The notes: a model not told the origin generated them from the letters alone. Positions 46,820 through 55,710 are shown, counted from the stretch's first letter. The stretch: 64,000 nt of DNA from Mongoliimonas terrestris (GCF_001927285.1 NZ_MSIG01000018.1:2501-66500), one strand, 5' to 3'. Numbers and translations: made by a program.

Positions 46820-48298
46820 ATGCCCCTGTCCCTCGCCTCGCTTTCCGGCCTGCCCGTCCCCGTCCGCCGCCCCGACTACGACCGGACCGCGGTGACCCCG
46901 GGCATCGTCCACCTCGGCATCGGCGCCTTCCACCGCGCCCACCAGGCCGCCTACGTGGACGCGCTCCTGAAGGACGATCCGAGCTGGGGCATCGTCGGTG
47001 CGTCCCTGCGCTCGCCCGACACGGCGGACGCGCTCAATCCGCAGGACGGGCTCTATACGCTCGCCGTGCGCGAGGACGAGCGGACGGAGATGCAGGTGAT
47101 CGGCTCCATCCTGGAGGTGATCGTCGCGCCGACCGCGCTGGAACGGCTGTTGTCCGTGATGGCCGATCCGCGGGTGCGGATCGTGACGCTGACGGTGACC
47201 GAGAAGGGCTACTGCCACGACCCAGCGACCGGCCGGCTGGACGAGACCCACGCGGGCATCCGGGCCGACCTCGCCAACCCGACGGCGCCGACGACGGCCC
47301 CCGGCATCCTGGTGGAGGCGCTCGCCCGCCGGTTCGCCGCCGGGGTCGCGCCCTTCACGGTGCTGTCGTGCGACAACCTGCCGGCCAACGGGCGCACGGT
47401 GAAGCGCATCGTCACCCGCTTCGCGGAACTCCGCGACCCGGCGCTCGGCCGCCACGTTGCGAGCGCGGTGGCCTTCCCGTGCGCCATGGTGGACCGCATC
47501 GTTCCGGCGACCACGGACGCGGACCGGGCGACCGTGACGGCGGCGCTCGGCACCGAGGATGCGTGGCCGGTGATGACCGAGCCCTTCACCCAGTGGGTGG
47601 TGGAGGACAACTTCCCGACCGGCCGGCCGAAACTGGAGACCGTGGGCGTGGAGATGGTGGCGGACGTGGAGCCGTTCGAGCTGATGAAGCTTCGGATGCT
47701 CAACGGCTCGCACTCCACGCTCGCCTATCTCGGCTATCTCGCCGGCTACGAGACGGTGGCCGACGTGATGGCCGACCCGGCCTTCGCCGCGCTGGTGACG
47801 GACCTGATGACCGAGGAGGTGATGCCGACGGTGGACGTGCCGGGCATCGACCTCGGCGCCTATCGCGATGCCCTCGTCCGCCGCTTCCGCAACCGCGGCC
47901 TGAAGCACCGGACGTGGCAGATCGCCATGGATGGCAGCCAGAAGCTGCCGCAGCGTCTGCTCGGCACGATCCGGGCACGGCGGGCGGCGGGGGCTTCGAT
48001 CGACCGGCTGGCCCTTGGGGTGGCAGCCTGGATGGCTTATGTCAGAGGGATCGACGAGAAGGGCCAGCCCATCGACGTGCGCGATCCGCTGAGCGGCCGC
48101 CTGCGCCTGATCGCGGACGCCGCCGGCACCGACGCGGACGCCCTTGCCAGCGGGCTCCTGGCGGTGACGGACGTGTTCGGGACGGACCTTCCCGCCGACC
48201 CGACCTTCCGGTCCGCCGTCACGGCGGCGCTGACGCGGCTTCTGGAGGCCGGGTCCGCCGCGACGGTCGCCGCCGCAGCCCGGATACCCCAAAGATGA
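46820..48298 (+). CDS. uxuB: Mannitol dehydrogenase-family hexuronate reductase, UxuB-like
   Basis: A 492-residue NAD-dependent long-chain polyol dehydrogenase. The Rossmann region HLGIGAFHRAHQAAYVDALL (about 32-51) and the catalytic PNGRTV-like SCDNLPANGRTVKRIV, VDRIVP, EDNFPTGRP and KLRMLNGSHSTLAYLG segments are typical of fructuronate reductase/mannitol dehydrogenase rather than tagaturonate reductase UxaB. The next gene is altronate dehydratase UxaA, not mannonate dehydratase, so this enzyme may in fact reduce tagaturonate. Stop overlaps the uxaA start by four bases (ATGA). Confidence 0.85.
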   Translation: MPLSLASLSGLPVPVRRPDYDRTAVTPGIVHLGIGAFHRAHQAAYVDALLKDDPSWGIVGASLRSPDTADALNPQDGLYTLAVREDERTEMQVIGSILEVIVAPTALERLLSVMADPRVRIVTLTVTEKGYCHDPATGRLDETHAGIRADLANPTAPTTAPGILVEALARRFAAGVAPFTVLSCDNLPANGRTVKRIVTRFAELRDPALGRHVASAVAFPCAMVDRIVPATTDADRATVTAALGTEDAWPVMTEPFTQWVVEDNFPTGRPKLETVGVEMVADVEPFELMKLRMLNGSHSTLAYLGYLAGYETVADVMADPAFAALVTDLMTEEVMPTVDVPGIDLGAYRDALVRRFRNRGLKHRTWQIAMDGSQKLPQRLLGTIRARRAAGASIDRLALGVAAWMAYVRGIDEKGQPIDVRDPLSGRLRLIADAAGTDADALASGLLAVTDVFGTDLPADPTFRSAVTAALTRLLEAGSAATVAAAARIPQR

Positions 48299-49818
48299 AC
48301 GCCATCGCGAAGTCCCCCCGCGTCCTCCGCCTCAACCCGATCGACAACGTGGTCGTGGCGCTCGACGCCATCGAGCCGAACACGCCGGTGACGGGCCTCG
48401 TCGCCCGCAACCGGATCCCGAAGGGCCACAAGCTGGCGGCCGCGGGCATCCGGGTGGGCGAGCCGATCCTGAAGTTCGGCCAGATCATCGGCTTCGCCAG
48501 CCAGCCGATCGAGCCGGGCGAGCACGTGCACGTGCACAATGTGGAGATGCACGCCTTCGAGCGCCACGCGGAGGCGGCGGATCTCGCCACCGTTTCGGCG
48601 CCGACCCTGGCGCCGGCGACCTTCGAGGGCTTTCGCCGGCCGTCCGGCAAGGTGGGCACCCGCAACTATGTCGGCATCCTCACCTCGGTGAACTGCTCGG
48701 CGACCGTCGCCAAATACATCGCCAAGGCGGTGGAGCAGTCCGGCATCCTGGACGGGTTCGAGAATGTTGACGGGGTTGTATCGCTGGTGCACGGCACCGG
48801 CTGCGGCATGGCCGGCAAGGGCGAGGCGTTCGACGTGATCGAGCGCACCCAGTGGGGCTATGCGACCCATCCGAACTTCGGCGCGGTGCTTCTGGTGGGC
48901 CTCGGCTGCGAGGTGTTCCAGATCCCGCGGCTGAAGGAGCGATACGGGCTGGTGGAAGGCCCGCACTTCCGCACCTTCACCATCCAGGAGACGGGCGGCA
49001 CGCGCCGGTCGATCGAGATGGGCGTCGGCGCGGTGAAGGAGATGCTGGCGGTCGCCAACGAGGCCCGACGCGAGACGGTGCCGGCGAGCGAGCTCACTGT
49101 CGGGCTGCAGTGCGGCGGCTCGGACGGCTATTCGGGGCTGACCGCCAACCCGGCGCTCGGCGTCGCGGCCGACCTGCTGGTGGCCCAGGGCGGCACGGCC
49201 ATCCTGTCGGAGACGCCGGAAATCTATGGCGCCGAGCATCTGCTGACGGCCCGGGCGGAGACGCCGGAGATCGCCGCAAAGCTGATGGAGCGGATCCGCT
49301 GGTGGGAGGACTACGCCGCCCGCAACGACGGGGACATGAACAACAACCCCTCCCCCGGCAACAAGGCCGGCGGCATCACCACCATCCTGGAGAAGTCGCT
49401 GGGCGCGGCGGCCAAGGGCGGCACCTCGCCGCTTCGCGGCGTCTACCGCTATGCCGAGCCGGTGGACCAGCGCGGCTTCGTCTACATGGACAGCCCCGGC
49501 TACGACCCGGTTTCGGCCACGGGTCAGATCGCGTCGGGGGCCAACCTGATCGCCTTCACCACCGGCCGCGGGTCCGCCTTCGGGGCGAAGCCGGTGCCGT
49601 CGATCAAGCTTGCCACCAACTCCGACCTCTACGCCCGGCAGACCGACGACATGGACCTCAACTGCGGCGACGTGCTCGACGGCGTGTCGCTGGAGGCGAA
49701 GGGCCGGGAGATCTTCGACACGCTGCTGGCCGTTGCGTCCGGCACCCCGTCGAAGTCGGAGGCGCTCGGCTATGGCGACGCGGAATTCGTGCCTTGGCAG
49801 ATCGGCGCCGTGATGTGA
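48295..49818 (+). CDS. uxaA: Altronate dehydratase
   Basis: A 507-residue UxaA-family dehydratase turning D-altronate into 2-keto-3-deoxygluconate. The N-terminal SAF-like domain (about 12-105: VARNRIPKGHKLAAAGI) precedes the large domain with NCSATV, HGTGCGMAGKGEAF, LQCGGSDGYSGLTANPALG and NNNPSPGNKAGGITTILEKS. The conserved Cys residues may hold iron. Length matches E. coli UxaA (495). Coupled to the upstream reductase by an ATGA overlap. Galactarate dehydratase is a related alternative, but context favours altronate. Confidence 0.93.
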   Translation: MNAIAKSPRVLRLNPIDNVVVALDAIEPNTPVTGLVARNRIPKGHKLAAAGIRVGEPILKFGQIIGFASQPIEPGEHVHVHNVEMHAFERHAEAADLATVSAPTLAPATFEGFRRPSGKVGTRNYVGILTSVNCSATVAKYIAKAVEQSGILDGFENVDGVVSLVHGTGCGMAGKGEAFDVIERTQWGYATHPNFGAVLLVGLGCEVFQIPRLKERYGLVEGPHFRTFTIQETGGTRRSIEMGVGAVKEMLAVANEARRETVPASELTVGLQCGGSDGYSGLTANPALGVAADLLVAQGGTAILSETPEIYGAEHLLTARAETPEIAAKLMERIRWWEDYAARNDGDMNNNPSPGNKAGGITTILEKSLGAAAKGGTSPLRGVYRYAEPVDQRGFVYMDSPGYDPVSATGQIASGANLIAFTTGRGSAFGAKPVPSIKLATNSDLYARQTDDMDLNCGDVLDGVSLEAKGREIFDTLLAVASGTPSKSEALGYGDAEFVPWQIGAVM

Positions 49819-49906
49819 TATCGGCAGAACCGCCCCGGCCGGTGCGCAATCCGCTCACCTGCCGGGGCCGATACCCCGCGGGGGACCGCCCGTCCGGAGT
49901 GGCTTG

Positions 49907-50677
49907 ATGAGCAAGATCGCGGCGACCAAGGCGAAACCCAAGCGCGCCGAGCGGGTGATCGACACGCTCCGCGGCCGCGTGGTGAGCGGCCTGTTGCCGC
50001 CCGGCAGCAAGCTGCCGACGGAGGTGGAGCTGATCAAGGAGTTCGGCGTGTCGCGCACGGTGGTGCGCGAGGCGATCGCGGTGCTGGCCGCCGACGGGCT
50101 GGTGCAGGCGCGCCAGGGCGCGGGCGTGTTCGTGCTGGAGAAGCCGCGCGACGGGCTCGGCCTGATGCCGGACCTGCCGAACCGGCTGACCGCCGTGCTC
50201 GACGTGCTGGAGGTGCGCATGGCGGTGGAAATCGAGGCCGCGGGCCTTGCCGCCCAGCGCCGCACGGGCGCCCAGGAGGCGGAGATCCGCGAGGCGTTCG
50301 AGCGCTTCAACCAGGACCTGGAGGCGGGGCTTCCCACCGGCAACGCGGACTTCGCCTTCCACAGGGCGATCGCGGAGGCGACCAACAATCCGTATTATGT
50401 GGAAATCCTGGACGTGCTCGGCCGGCGCACCATCCCGCGCGATCTCGTCTCGATCGCGGCGCCCGAGTACGTGCTGTCGAAACCCTATCTTCAGACCATG
50501 CAGGCCGAGCACGCGGCCATCCTGGAGGCCATCGCGGTGTCGAACCCGCACGGCGCGCGCGACGCCATGCGCGATCATCTGGCCCAGAGCCAGCGGCGGT
50601 ATCAGGTGCTGTTCCAGAAGACCGCCGGCACCCGCAGCGCCGCCGCCGAACGGGATCTGGCGGCGACACTGGGGTGA
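49907..50677 (+). CDS. GntR-family (FadR subgroup) regulator of hexuronate genes
   Basis: A 256-residue regulator. The winged HTH (about 17-80: RVIDTLRGRVVSGLLPPGSKLPTEVELIKEFGVSRTVVREAIAVL) is followed by an all-helical FCD effector domain with FHRAIAEATNN. The start at 49907 follows CCGGAG; a TTG one codon earlier is possible. It sits between uxaA and kduI, 184 bases before kduI, and the palindrome in front of kduI is its probable operator. A uronate or 2-keto-3-deoxygluconate is the likely effector (inference). Confidence 0.9.
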   Translation: MSKIAATKAKPKRAERVIDTLRGRVVSGLLPPGSKLPTEVELIKEFGVSRTVVREAIAVLAADGLVQARQGAGVFVLEKPRDGLGLMPDLPNRLTAVLDVLEVRMAVEIEAAGLAAQRRTGAQEAEIREAFERFNQDLEAGLPTGNADFAFHRAIAEATNNPYYVEILDVLGRRTIPRDLVSIAAPEYVLSKPYLQTMQAEHAAILEAIAVSNPHGARDAMRDHLAQSQRRYQVLFQKTAGTRSAAAERDLAATLG

Positions 50678-50811
50678 GGCGGCGGACAAGCGCGAAAGTC
50701 GTCTGACGATTGGCTTTCCACAGAGGTCCGTCAGCGCCGTTCGGCTTGGGGTGGCGCACGGCATCACATTTGAAAAGCGCCGTTCGGCGATTGCCTCTCG
50801 CCCTGCCCTCG

Positions 50812-50846
50812 ATTAGTATAATGACTACTAAAGTCATCATACGAAT
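50812..50846. promoter_or_regulatory. Palindromic operator overlapping the kduI promoter
   Basis: A 35-base near-palindrome. The core is ATGACT (50821-50826) and AGTCAT (50832-50837) around a 5-base spacer, and pairing extends outward through GTAT/ATAC and ATT/AAT with two mismatched pairs. A perfect TATAAT box (50817-50822) lies inside it, so a bound repressor would block RNA polymerase. It is 16 bases upstream of the kduI start. Confidence 0.75.
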
Positions 50847-50861
50847 TGGAGCGCTCGCGCG

Positions 50862-51698
50862 ATGCACGTTGAAACCCGTCAGGCCGTGGACCCGGTCCGC
50901 GCCAAGTCCCTCGACACGGAGGCGCTGCGGGCGGCCTTCCTGGCGGAGGGGTTGTTCGAGGCGGGCGAGATCCGCCTCGTCTACTCCCACTACGAGCGGC
51001 TGGTGGTGGGCGGCGTGGTGCCGGAGGGTGGCGCGCTGACGCTGACGGCCACCAAGGAGACCGGCACGGCGAGCTTCCTCGCAAGGCGCGAGATGGCGGC
51101 GCTGAACATCGGCGGCGCGGGCCGGATCACCGTCGGCGGAACGGCGTTCGAGGTCGGGCCGCGCGACGTGCTCTACATGGGCATGGGCGCCGGCGAGGTG
51201 ACGTTCGAGAGCGTGGACGGAGCGCGCCCGGCGCGCTTCTATCTGGTGTCGACGCCCGCGCACGCGGCCTACCCGGCCAAGCTCCTGAAGATCGCCGACG
51301 CGCGCAAGCTGGAACTCGGCGACGCCAAGACCGCCAACGTGCGGACCATCTACCAGATGGTGCACCCGGACGTGTGCCAGAGCTGCCAGCTGGTGCTCGG
51401 CGTGACGGAACTCGCCGCCGGCTCGGTGTGGAACACCATGCCGCCGCACGTGCACGACCGCCGCTCGGAGGTCTATCTCTATTTCGACCTCGCCCCCGGC
51501 TCCAAGGTCATCCACCTGATGGGCGAGCCGAACGAGACGCGCCACCTTGTGGTGGGCGACGGCGAGGTGGTGCTTTCGCCGCCCTGGTCGATCCACTGCG
51601 GCGCCGGCACGGGGGCCTACACCTTCTGCTGGGCCATGGGCGGCGACAACATCGACTACACCGACATGGACCCGGTGACCCTGGAGGTGCTGAAGTGA
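50862..51698 (+). CDS. kduI: 5-dehydro-4-deoxy-D-glucuronate isomerase
   Basis: A 278-residue KduI (E. coli 278). It converts 4-deoxy-5-ketouronate to 2,5-diketo-3-deoxygluconate, after linearisation of unsaturated uronates. Family segments are YERLVVGGVVPEGG, FLARREMAALNIGG, VYSTPAH-like LVSTPAHAAYP, and the zinc-binding PPHVHDRRSEVYLYF. Its stop overlaps the kduD start (GTGA). Confidence 0.94.
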   Translation: MHVETRQAVDPVRAKSLDTEALRAAFLAEGLFEAGEIRLVYSHYERLVVGGVVPEGGALTLTATKETGTASFLARREMAALNIGGAGRITVGGTAFEVGPRDVLYMGMGAGEVTFESVDGARPARFYLVSTPAHAAYPAKLLKIADARKLELGDAKTANVRTIYQMVHPDVCQSCQLVLGVTELAAGSVWNTMPPHVHDRRSEVYLYFDLAPGSKVIHLMGEPNETRHLVVGDGEVVLSPPWSIHCGAGTGAYTFCWAMGGDNIDYTDMDPVTLEVLK

Positions 51699-52459
51699 CC
51701 GCCCCGGCGATGTTCGACCTCTCCGGCCTTCGGGCCGTGGTGACCGGCGCCAACACCGGCATCGGCCAGGGCATCGCGCTGGCGCTCGCGGAAGCCGGCG
51801 CCACGGTGGTGGGCGTCGGCCGGTCGTCCATGGACGACACGGCGGCGCGGATCGCCGACGTGGGCGGGCGGTTCCAGGCGGTTCAGGCGGACCTTTCCGC
51901 CCCGATGGCGGCGGCCGGCGTGCTGGACGACATCGCGGCCGGGCACGGGCCGGTGGACGTGCTCGTCAACAATGCCGGCATCATCCGACGGGCGGAGGCG
52001 GTGGACTTCACAGAGGCCGACTGGGACGCGGTGATGGACCTCAACCTGAAGTCCGTCTTCTTCGCCGCCCAGGCGCTCGCCCGGCGGGCCATCGCGGAAA
52101 ACCGGCCGGCGAAGATCATCAACATCGCCTCCATGCTGTCCTTCCAGGGCGGCATCCGGGTGGCGAGCTACACGGCGTCGAAAAGCGGCGTCGCCGGCCT
52201 GACGAAGCTGCTCGCCTGCGAGTGGGCGGGCAAGGGCATCAACGTCAACGCCCTCGCGCCCGGCTATGTGGAGACCAACAACACCGAGGCGCTGCGCAAG
52301 GACCAGGAGCGGTCGTCCGACATCCTGAAGCGCATCCCGGCGGGGCGCTGGGCCCGGCCGGACGACATGGGCGGCGCCGCCGTCTTCCTCGCCTCGCGGG
52401 CCGCCGACTACGTGCACGGCATCACGCTGCCGGTGGACGGCGGCTGGCTGGCGCGCTGA
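51695..52459 (+). CDS. kduD: 2-dehydro-3-deoxy-D-gluconate 5-dehydrogenase KduD
   Basis: A 254-residue short-chain dehydrogenase reducing 2,5-diketo-3-deoxygluconate to 2-keto-3-deoxygluconate. Nucleotide-binding TGANTGIG (18-25), NNAG near 93, the catalytic Ser in NIASMLSFQGG and YTASK near 155. Closely follows the KduD pattern (FDLSGLRAVVTGANTGIGQGIA). I prefer the GTG at 51695, which has GGAGG eight bases upstream and the GTGA overlap; an ATG at 51710 is the alternative. Confidence 0.93.
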   Translation: MTAPAMFDLSGLRAVVTGANTGIGQGIALALAEAGATVVGVGRSSMDDTAARIADVGGRFQAVQADLSAPMAAAGVLDDIAAGHGPVDVLVNNAGIIRRAEAVDFTEADWDAVMDLNLKSVFFAAQALARRAIAENRPAKIINIASMLSFQGGIRVASYTASKSGVAGLTKLLACEWAGKGINVNALAPGYVETNNTEALRKDQERSSDILKRIPAGRWARPDDMGGAAVFLASRAADYVHGITLPVDGGWLAR

Positions 52460-52482
52460 ACGATCTGCAGGAGCATCCCCCA

Positions 52483-52827
52483 ATGGCGAAATACCACGAC
52501 GACCTCTTCACCGGGCCGGAAGGCAACGAGTGGACCCCGACCGAGCCGGGCATCCGCCGCCAGATCCTGGTGCAGAACGACCAGATGATGATGGTGCGGG
52601 TGACCTTCGAGAAGGGCGCCGTCGGCAGTCTGCACAACCATCCGCACATCCAGGCGAGTCTGGTGGAGGACGGTGCCTTCGAGGTGACCATCGAGGGGCG
52701 GACCGAGCGGCTGGAGAAGGGCGGCACCTTCATCGTGCCGACCAACGCCATGCACGGCGTGGTGGCGCTCGAACCGGGCGCGCTGATCGACGTGTTCACG
52801 CCGCGGCGCGAGGAATTCCTGGGCTGA
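52483..52827 (+). CDS. kdgF: Cupin uronate-linearising enzyme KdgF
   Basis: A 114-residue single-domain cupin. KdgF speeds opening of 4,5-unsaturated uronates to the linear 5-keto form used by KduI. Metal ligands expected for the fold are H51, H53 and Q57 in LHNHPHIQ, and H91 in NAMHGV. Adjacent to kduI-kduD, 23 bases after kduD, which secures the assignment. CAGGAG precedes the start. Confidence 0.92.
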   Translation: MAKYHDDLFTGPEGNEWTPTEPGIRRQILVQNDQMMMVRVTFEKGAVGSLHNHPHIQASLVEDGAFEVTIEGRTERLEKGGTFIVPTNAMHGVVALEPGALIDVFTPRREEFLG

Positions 52828-52860
52828 CCGCTCCCACCACCACTGTCGGCCCGCGAAGGA

Positions 52861-52892
52861 GGCCCGGTCCGTTCTGGCGGATCGGGCCTTTT
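52861..52892 (+). terminator. Rho-independent terminator of kduI-kduD-kdgF
   Basis: An 11-bp stem with one G-T pair (arms 52861-52871 and 52878-52888) is followed by TTTT, 34 bases after the kdgF stop. Confidence 0.8.
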
Positions 52893-52909
52893 CGTGTCGG
52901 GTGGAGAAG

Positions 52910-55009
52910 TCAGTTGCCGGCGGGCGGGAAGAGGCCGCTGGAGGTGCGCACACCCGGCAGGGCGTTGTCGTCCGGTACGAAAGCGCTGGACGCCGCCGGG
53001 GCCCCCGGCGCGGGCTGGGCGAGATCGGGCAGGAGCACGAGCGGGCCTTTGCGGCGCGCGGGCGCCTCGGCGACCGGCGGCGGCGCGGCGCGGGCCGGCG
53101 CGGCGGCGACCACCGGTGCAGGACTGGCTGCCGGAGCGGCGGCGACCGGCGGAGTGGCGGGGGCCGACGTTTGAGCCGTGGGCGCCGTCGTGGGCGCCGT
53201 GACGGCGGCGACCGGAACGGGGGGCTTGCGGCGTGGCAACGGCGGCAGGGCCTCCGGCGCGACGGCCGCGACGGCCTCGGGGGTGGCCGGCGGTGTCGCC
53301 GGATCGAGGGATGCGGCCGGGGGCGAAGCGGGCGCGGCAGGCGCCGGCGCGGCGGCGGGATCGACGGTCGGCAAGGCGGCCGTGCGGAGCGCCGCGCCTT
53401 CCAGGGCGGGCGGGGTCTGCGACACGGGCGGGGCCGGATCCGGGGCGGCGGCGACAGCGGGCGGTTCAGGGGCGACGGCCGGCGGCGCGGGCGCGACGGG
53501 CGACGGTTCGGCGATGACGACGGGCGGGACGGGCGGTGCGGGAGTGGCCGCGATCGGGGTGACCGGCGCGGGGGCGGCCGGTGTCACGGCCGGGGCGGCG
53601 GGTGCGGGGGCGGCTGACGGCGCAGGCGCGGCAGGCGGCGCGGGAGCAGCGGCGACGGCCGGAGACGCTGAAGCATTCGAAGGCGCCGCGGCGGCAGACG
53701 GCGGCGTGGGCTCCGAGGCGGGCGGGGCGGGCTCGGCGACGGGCGGGGCATCCGTTTCGGCGGACACCAGCGCGCCGATGGGGTCGGCGGCCGGGTCGGC
53801 GGCCGTCGCCGGATCGGTCGATGCGGCGTCGGGCGGCGTCTCTGCGAGCGGCGTCGGCGCAAGCGCCGCGGGATCGGCGGCGAGCTGCGGGGTGCCGATC
53901 ACGGGCGGGTCGGAGGGAAACTGGGTGGCGGTCACGCGCTGGATGCCGGTGTTCTGCGAGATGGCGGCGGCGGCGACCTCCGCCTCCAGGCTCGGATCGA
54001 CCGGGAGCGCCTGGTCGGCCGGCAGCACGACCGCGTTCGGATTGGGCGCCAGCATGGGTCGCGGCCCCGGATAGGGCGTCAGCCGGTCGCCGGCGAGGAT
54101 GGGCGCGGGCTCCATCATCAGGAAGACGACGTTGATCCGGTCGGCGCCGGAGTTCTCCGGGTGGATCTGCACGGTGACGCCGCTCGCGGCGCCGAAATAG
54201 CGGGTGCGCTCCCGCACCGACTCGCGGGCGGCTTCGGGCATCGACCAGGCGACGAGATCGCCGGCCTTCTCGATGAAGGCCATCAGCCGGTTTTCCGCGT
54301 CGGTCTTCACCGAGGGATCGTCGAGGTTGAGCTTGAAGCGGACGGTCTCCAGCCGGTCCCTGGTGCCGCGCGCAGAGAAGAAGAAAGTGGACGGCCGCGG
54401 CTCGCGGACCGGCACATCCAGGCTGGCGGACTGGACGGCGTTCGGGTCGGTGATGTCGGCGGCCGGCGTCTCGACCGGGGGCGGCGCGACGGGCTTGGAC
54501 CCGGGCACGGGCACGAGATCGGTCATGCACTGGTAGATGGGACTGCCGTCGTAGAGCGGCTTCCAGCCGTCGTTCGGCAGGCCGGCACCGCCGAGAATGG
54601 AGCAGAAGCGTTCCGGATCGACCACCTGGTTCCAGCGGAAGCTGATCGGCGCGTCGGCGATCTCGGTGCCGAGCAGCGCCTTGCGAGCGTCCGGCGACAG
54701 GACGGCGAGCCGGTCGACCGGGCGCTGGACCGTCTCCTCCACCACCACGCGGGTGCGGGAGGCGATGCCTTCGCTGACCATGCGGACGAGGCCTTCGCCG
54801 ACCGCCACGATGGGATCGACGCCGATCTTCAGGACGACGCCGCCCATCAGGAGCGCCACCACCCCGGCCACGATGAGGCCCCGCCGGTTCTGCCGCACCA
54901 GCGGCGACTCGTCATAGCCCGGATCGGCGATCACGTCCGGGTCGATGAAGAGATCCTGTTCGTCGAGGTCGATCGGCGACGACAAGGTCGGCTTGGGGGC
55001 GTTCGCCAT
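52910..55009 (-). CDS. Membrane-anchored protein with long Pro/Ala-rich tail (DUF6030-like)
   Basis: A 699-residue protein of unknown function. Residues 1-42 are acidic and cytoplasmic, 44-62 form one membrane segment, and about 63-330 are a folded periplasmic part holding FRWNQVVDPERFCSILGGAGL and a later QCMTDLVPV (a probable disulfide pair), which recalls DUF6030 proteins of Rhizobiales (from memory, uncertain). Residues from about 330 to 690 are a low-complexity run of Ala, Pro, Val and Thr with two RRK patches near the end. It may span the periplasm or bind the cell wall. The signature of a long antisense frame here is composition only. Confidence 0.75.
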   Translation of the reverse strand: MANAPKPTLSSPIDLDEQDLFIDPDVIADPGYDESPLVRQNRRGLIVAGVVALLMGGVVLKIGVDPIVAVGEGLVRMVSEGIASRTRVVVEETVQRPVDRLAVLSPDARKALLGTEIADAPISFRWNQVVDPERFCSILGGAGLPNDGWKPLYDGSPIYQCMTDLVPVPGSKPVAPPPVETPAADITDPNAVQSASLDVPVREPRPSTFFFSARGTRDRLETVRFKLNLDDPSVKTDAENRLMAFIEKAGDLVAWSMPEAARESVRERTRYFGAASGVTVQIHPENSGADRINVVFLMMEPAPILAGDRLTPYPGPRPMLAPNPNAVVLPADQALPVDPSLEAEVAAAAISQNTGIQRVTATQFPSDPPVIGTPQLAADPAALAPTPLAETPPDAASTDPATAADPAADPIGALVSAETDAPPVAEPAPPASEPTPPSAAAAPSNASASPAVAAAPAPPAAPAPSAAPAPAAPAVTPAAPAPVTPIAATPAPPVPPVVIAEPSPVAPAPPAVAPEPPAVAAAPDPAPPVSQTPPALEGAALRTAALPTVDPAAAPAPAAPASPPAASLDPATPPATPEAVAAVAPEALPPLPRRKPPVPVAAVTAPTTAPTAQTSAPATPPVAAAPAASPAPVVAAAPARAAPPPVAEAPARRKGPLVLLPDLAQPAPGAPAASSAFVPDDNALPGVRTSSGLFPPAGN

Positions 55010-55111
55010 GGAACTTCACTCGATACGCGAGGCAGCACATCGTTGGAGAATGGGAGGGCGCGATGAACGGACCCTTAGAGAAGTGAAGATTGACAGGAGA
55101 AATATTGCATG

Positions 55112-55140
55112 AATAAGGCCGCGCGGAAAGCGCGCGGCCT
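55112..55140 (-). terminator. Rho-independent terminator after ohr
   Basis: AGGCCGCGC (55116-55124) pairs with GCGCGGCCT (55132-55140); on the minus strand it is followed by TTATTC, 57 bases after the ohr stop. Confidence 0.65.
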
Positions 55141-55197
55141 CGTGTCAACGGCGGCGGCCGGCGGAAAGCGCCGGCCAATGCTGGCGGAACCGTCCGC

Positions 55198-55620
55198 TCA
55201 GGCGACGCTGAGCTTCACGTCGACGTTGCCGCGGGTGGCGTGGCTGTAGGGGCAGACCACGTGGGCCTTCTGGACGAGGTCCTCCACCACGGCCGGCTCG
55301 AGGCCCGGAACCGACACGGCGAGTTCGGCGGTGATGCTGAAGCCGGTGCCGTCGTCGCGCGGGCCGATGCCGACAGTGGCGGTAACGGTCGCCTCCGGCG
55401 GGATCTTGATCTTCTCGTTGCCGGCGACGAAGCGGAGCGCGCCGAGGAAGCAGGCCGAATAGCCGGCCGCGAAGAGCTGCTCCGGGTTGGTGCCCTCCCC
55501 GCCCGGACCGCCCATCTCCTTGGGAACCACCAGCTTGACGGCGAGGTTGCCGTCTTCCGAGCGGGCGAGACCGTCGCGGCCGCCGGCGGCGGTGGCGCGT
55601 GTGGTGTAGAGGATCTTCAT
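55198..55620 (-). CDS. ohr: Organic hydroperoxide resistance protein Ohr
   Basis: A 140-residue Ohr/OsmC-family thiol peroxidase that reduces organic hydroperoxides, using lipoyl or thiol reductants. The reactive cysteines are C57 in YSACFLGAL and C123 in VCPYSHATRGN, both in the expected motifs; the conserved Arg for C57 activation is in the N-terminal third (DGLARSEDG). The start at 55620 gives the usual MKILYTT. Divergent from its regulator ohrR. Confidence 0.95.
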   Translation of the reverse strand: MKILYTTRATAAGGRDGLARSEDGNLAVKLVVPKEMGGPGGEGTNPEQLFAAGYSACFLGALRFVAGNEKIKIPPEATVTATVGIGPRDDGTGFSITAELAVSVPGLEPAVVEDLVQKAHVVCPYSHATRGNVDVKLSVA

Positions 55621-55710
55621 GATCGGCCTTTCTGGACAGGGCCGGCCCGGTCGGGCCGCGGGATCCGGAGGACACACCCTCCGTCGCTGATATGTCTTGC
55701 ACGCTATTTG

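Noticed and set aside
53178..54074. Gly/Ala/Thr-rich plus-strand frame opposite the Pro/Ala-rich protein
   Set aside because: The PE-like repetitive look arises from reading Pro/Ala codons backwards; no start signal or context.
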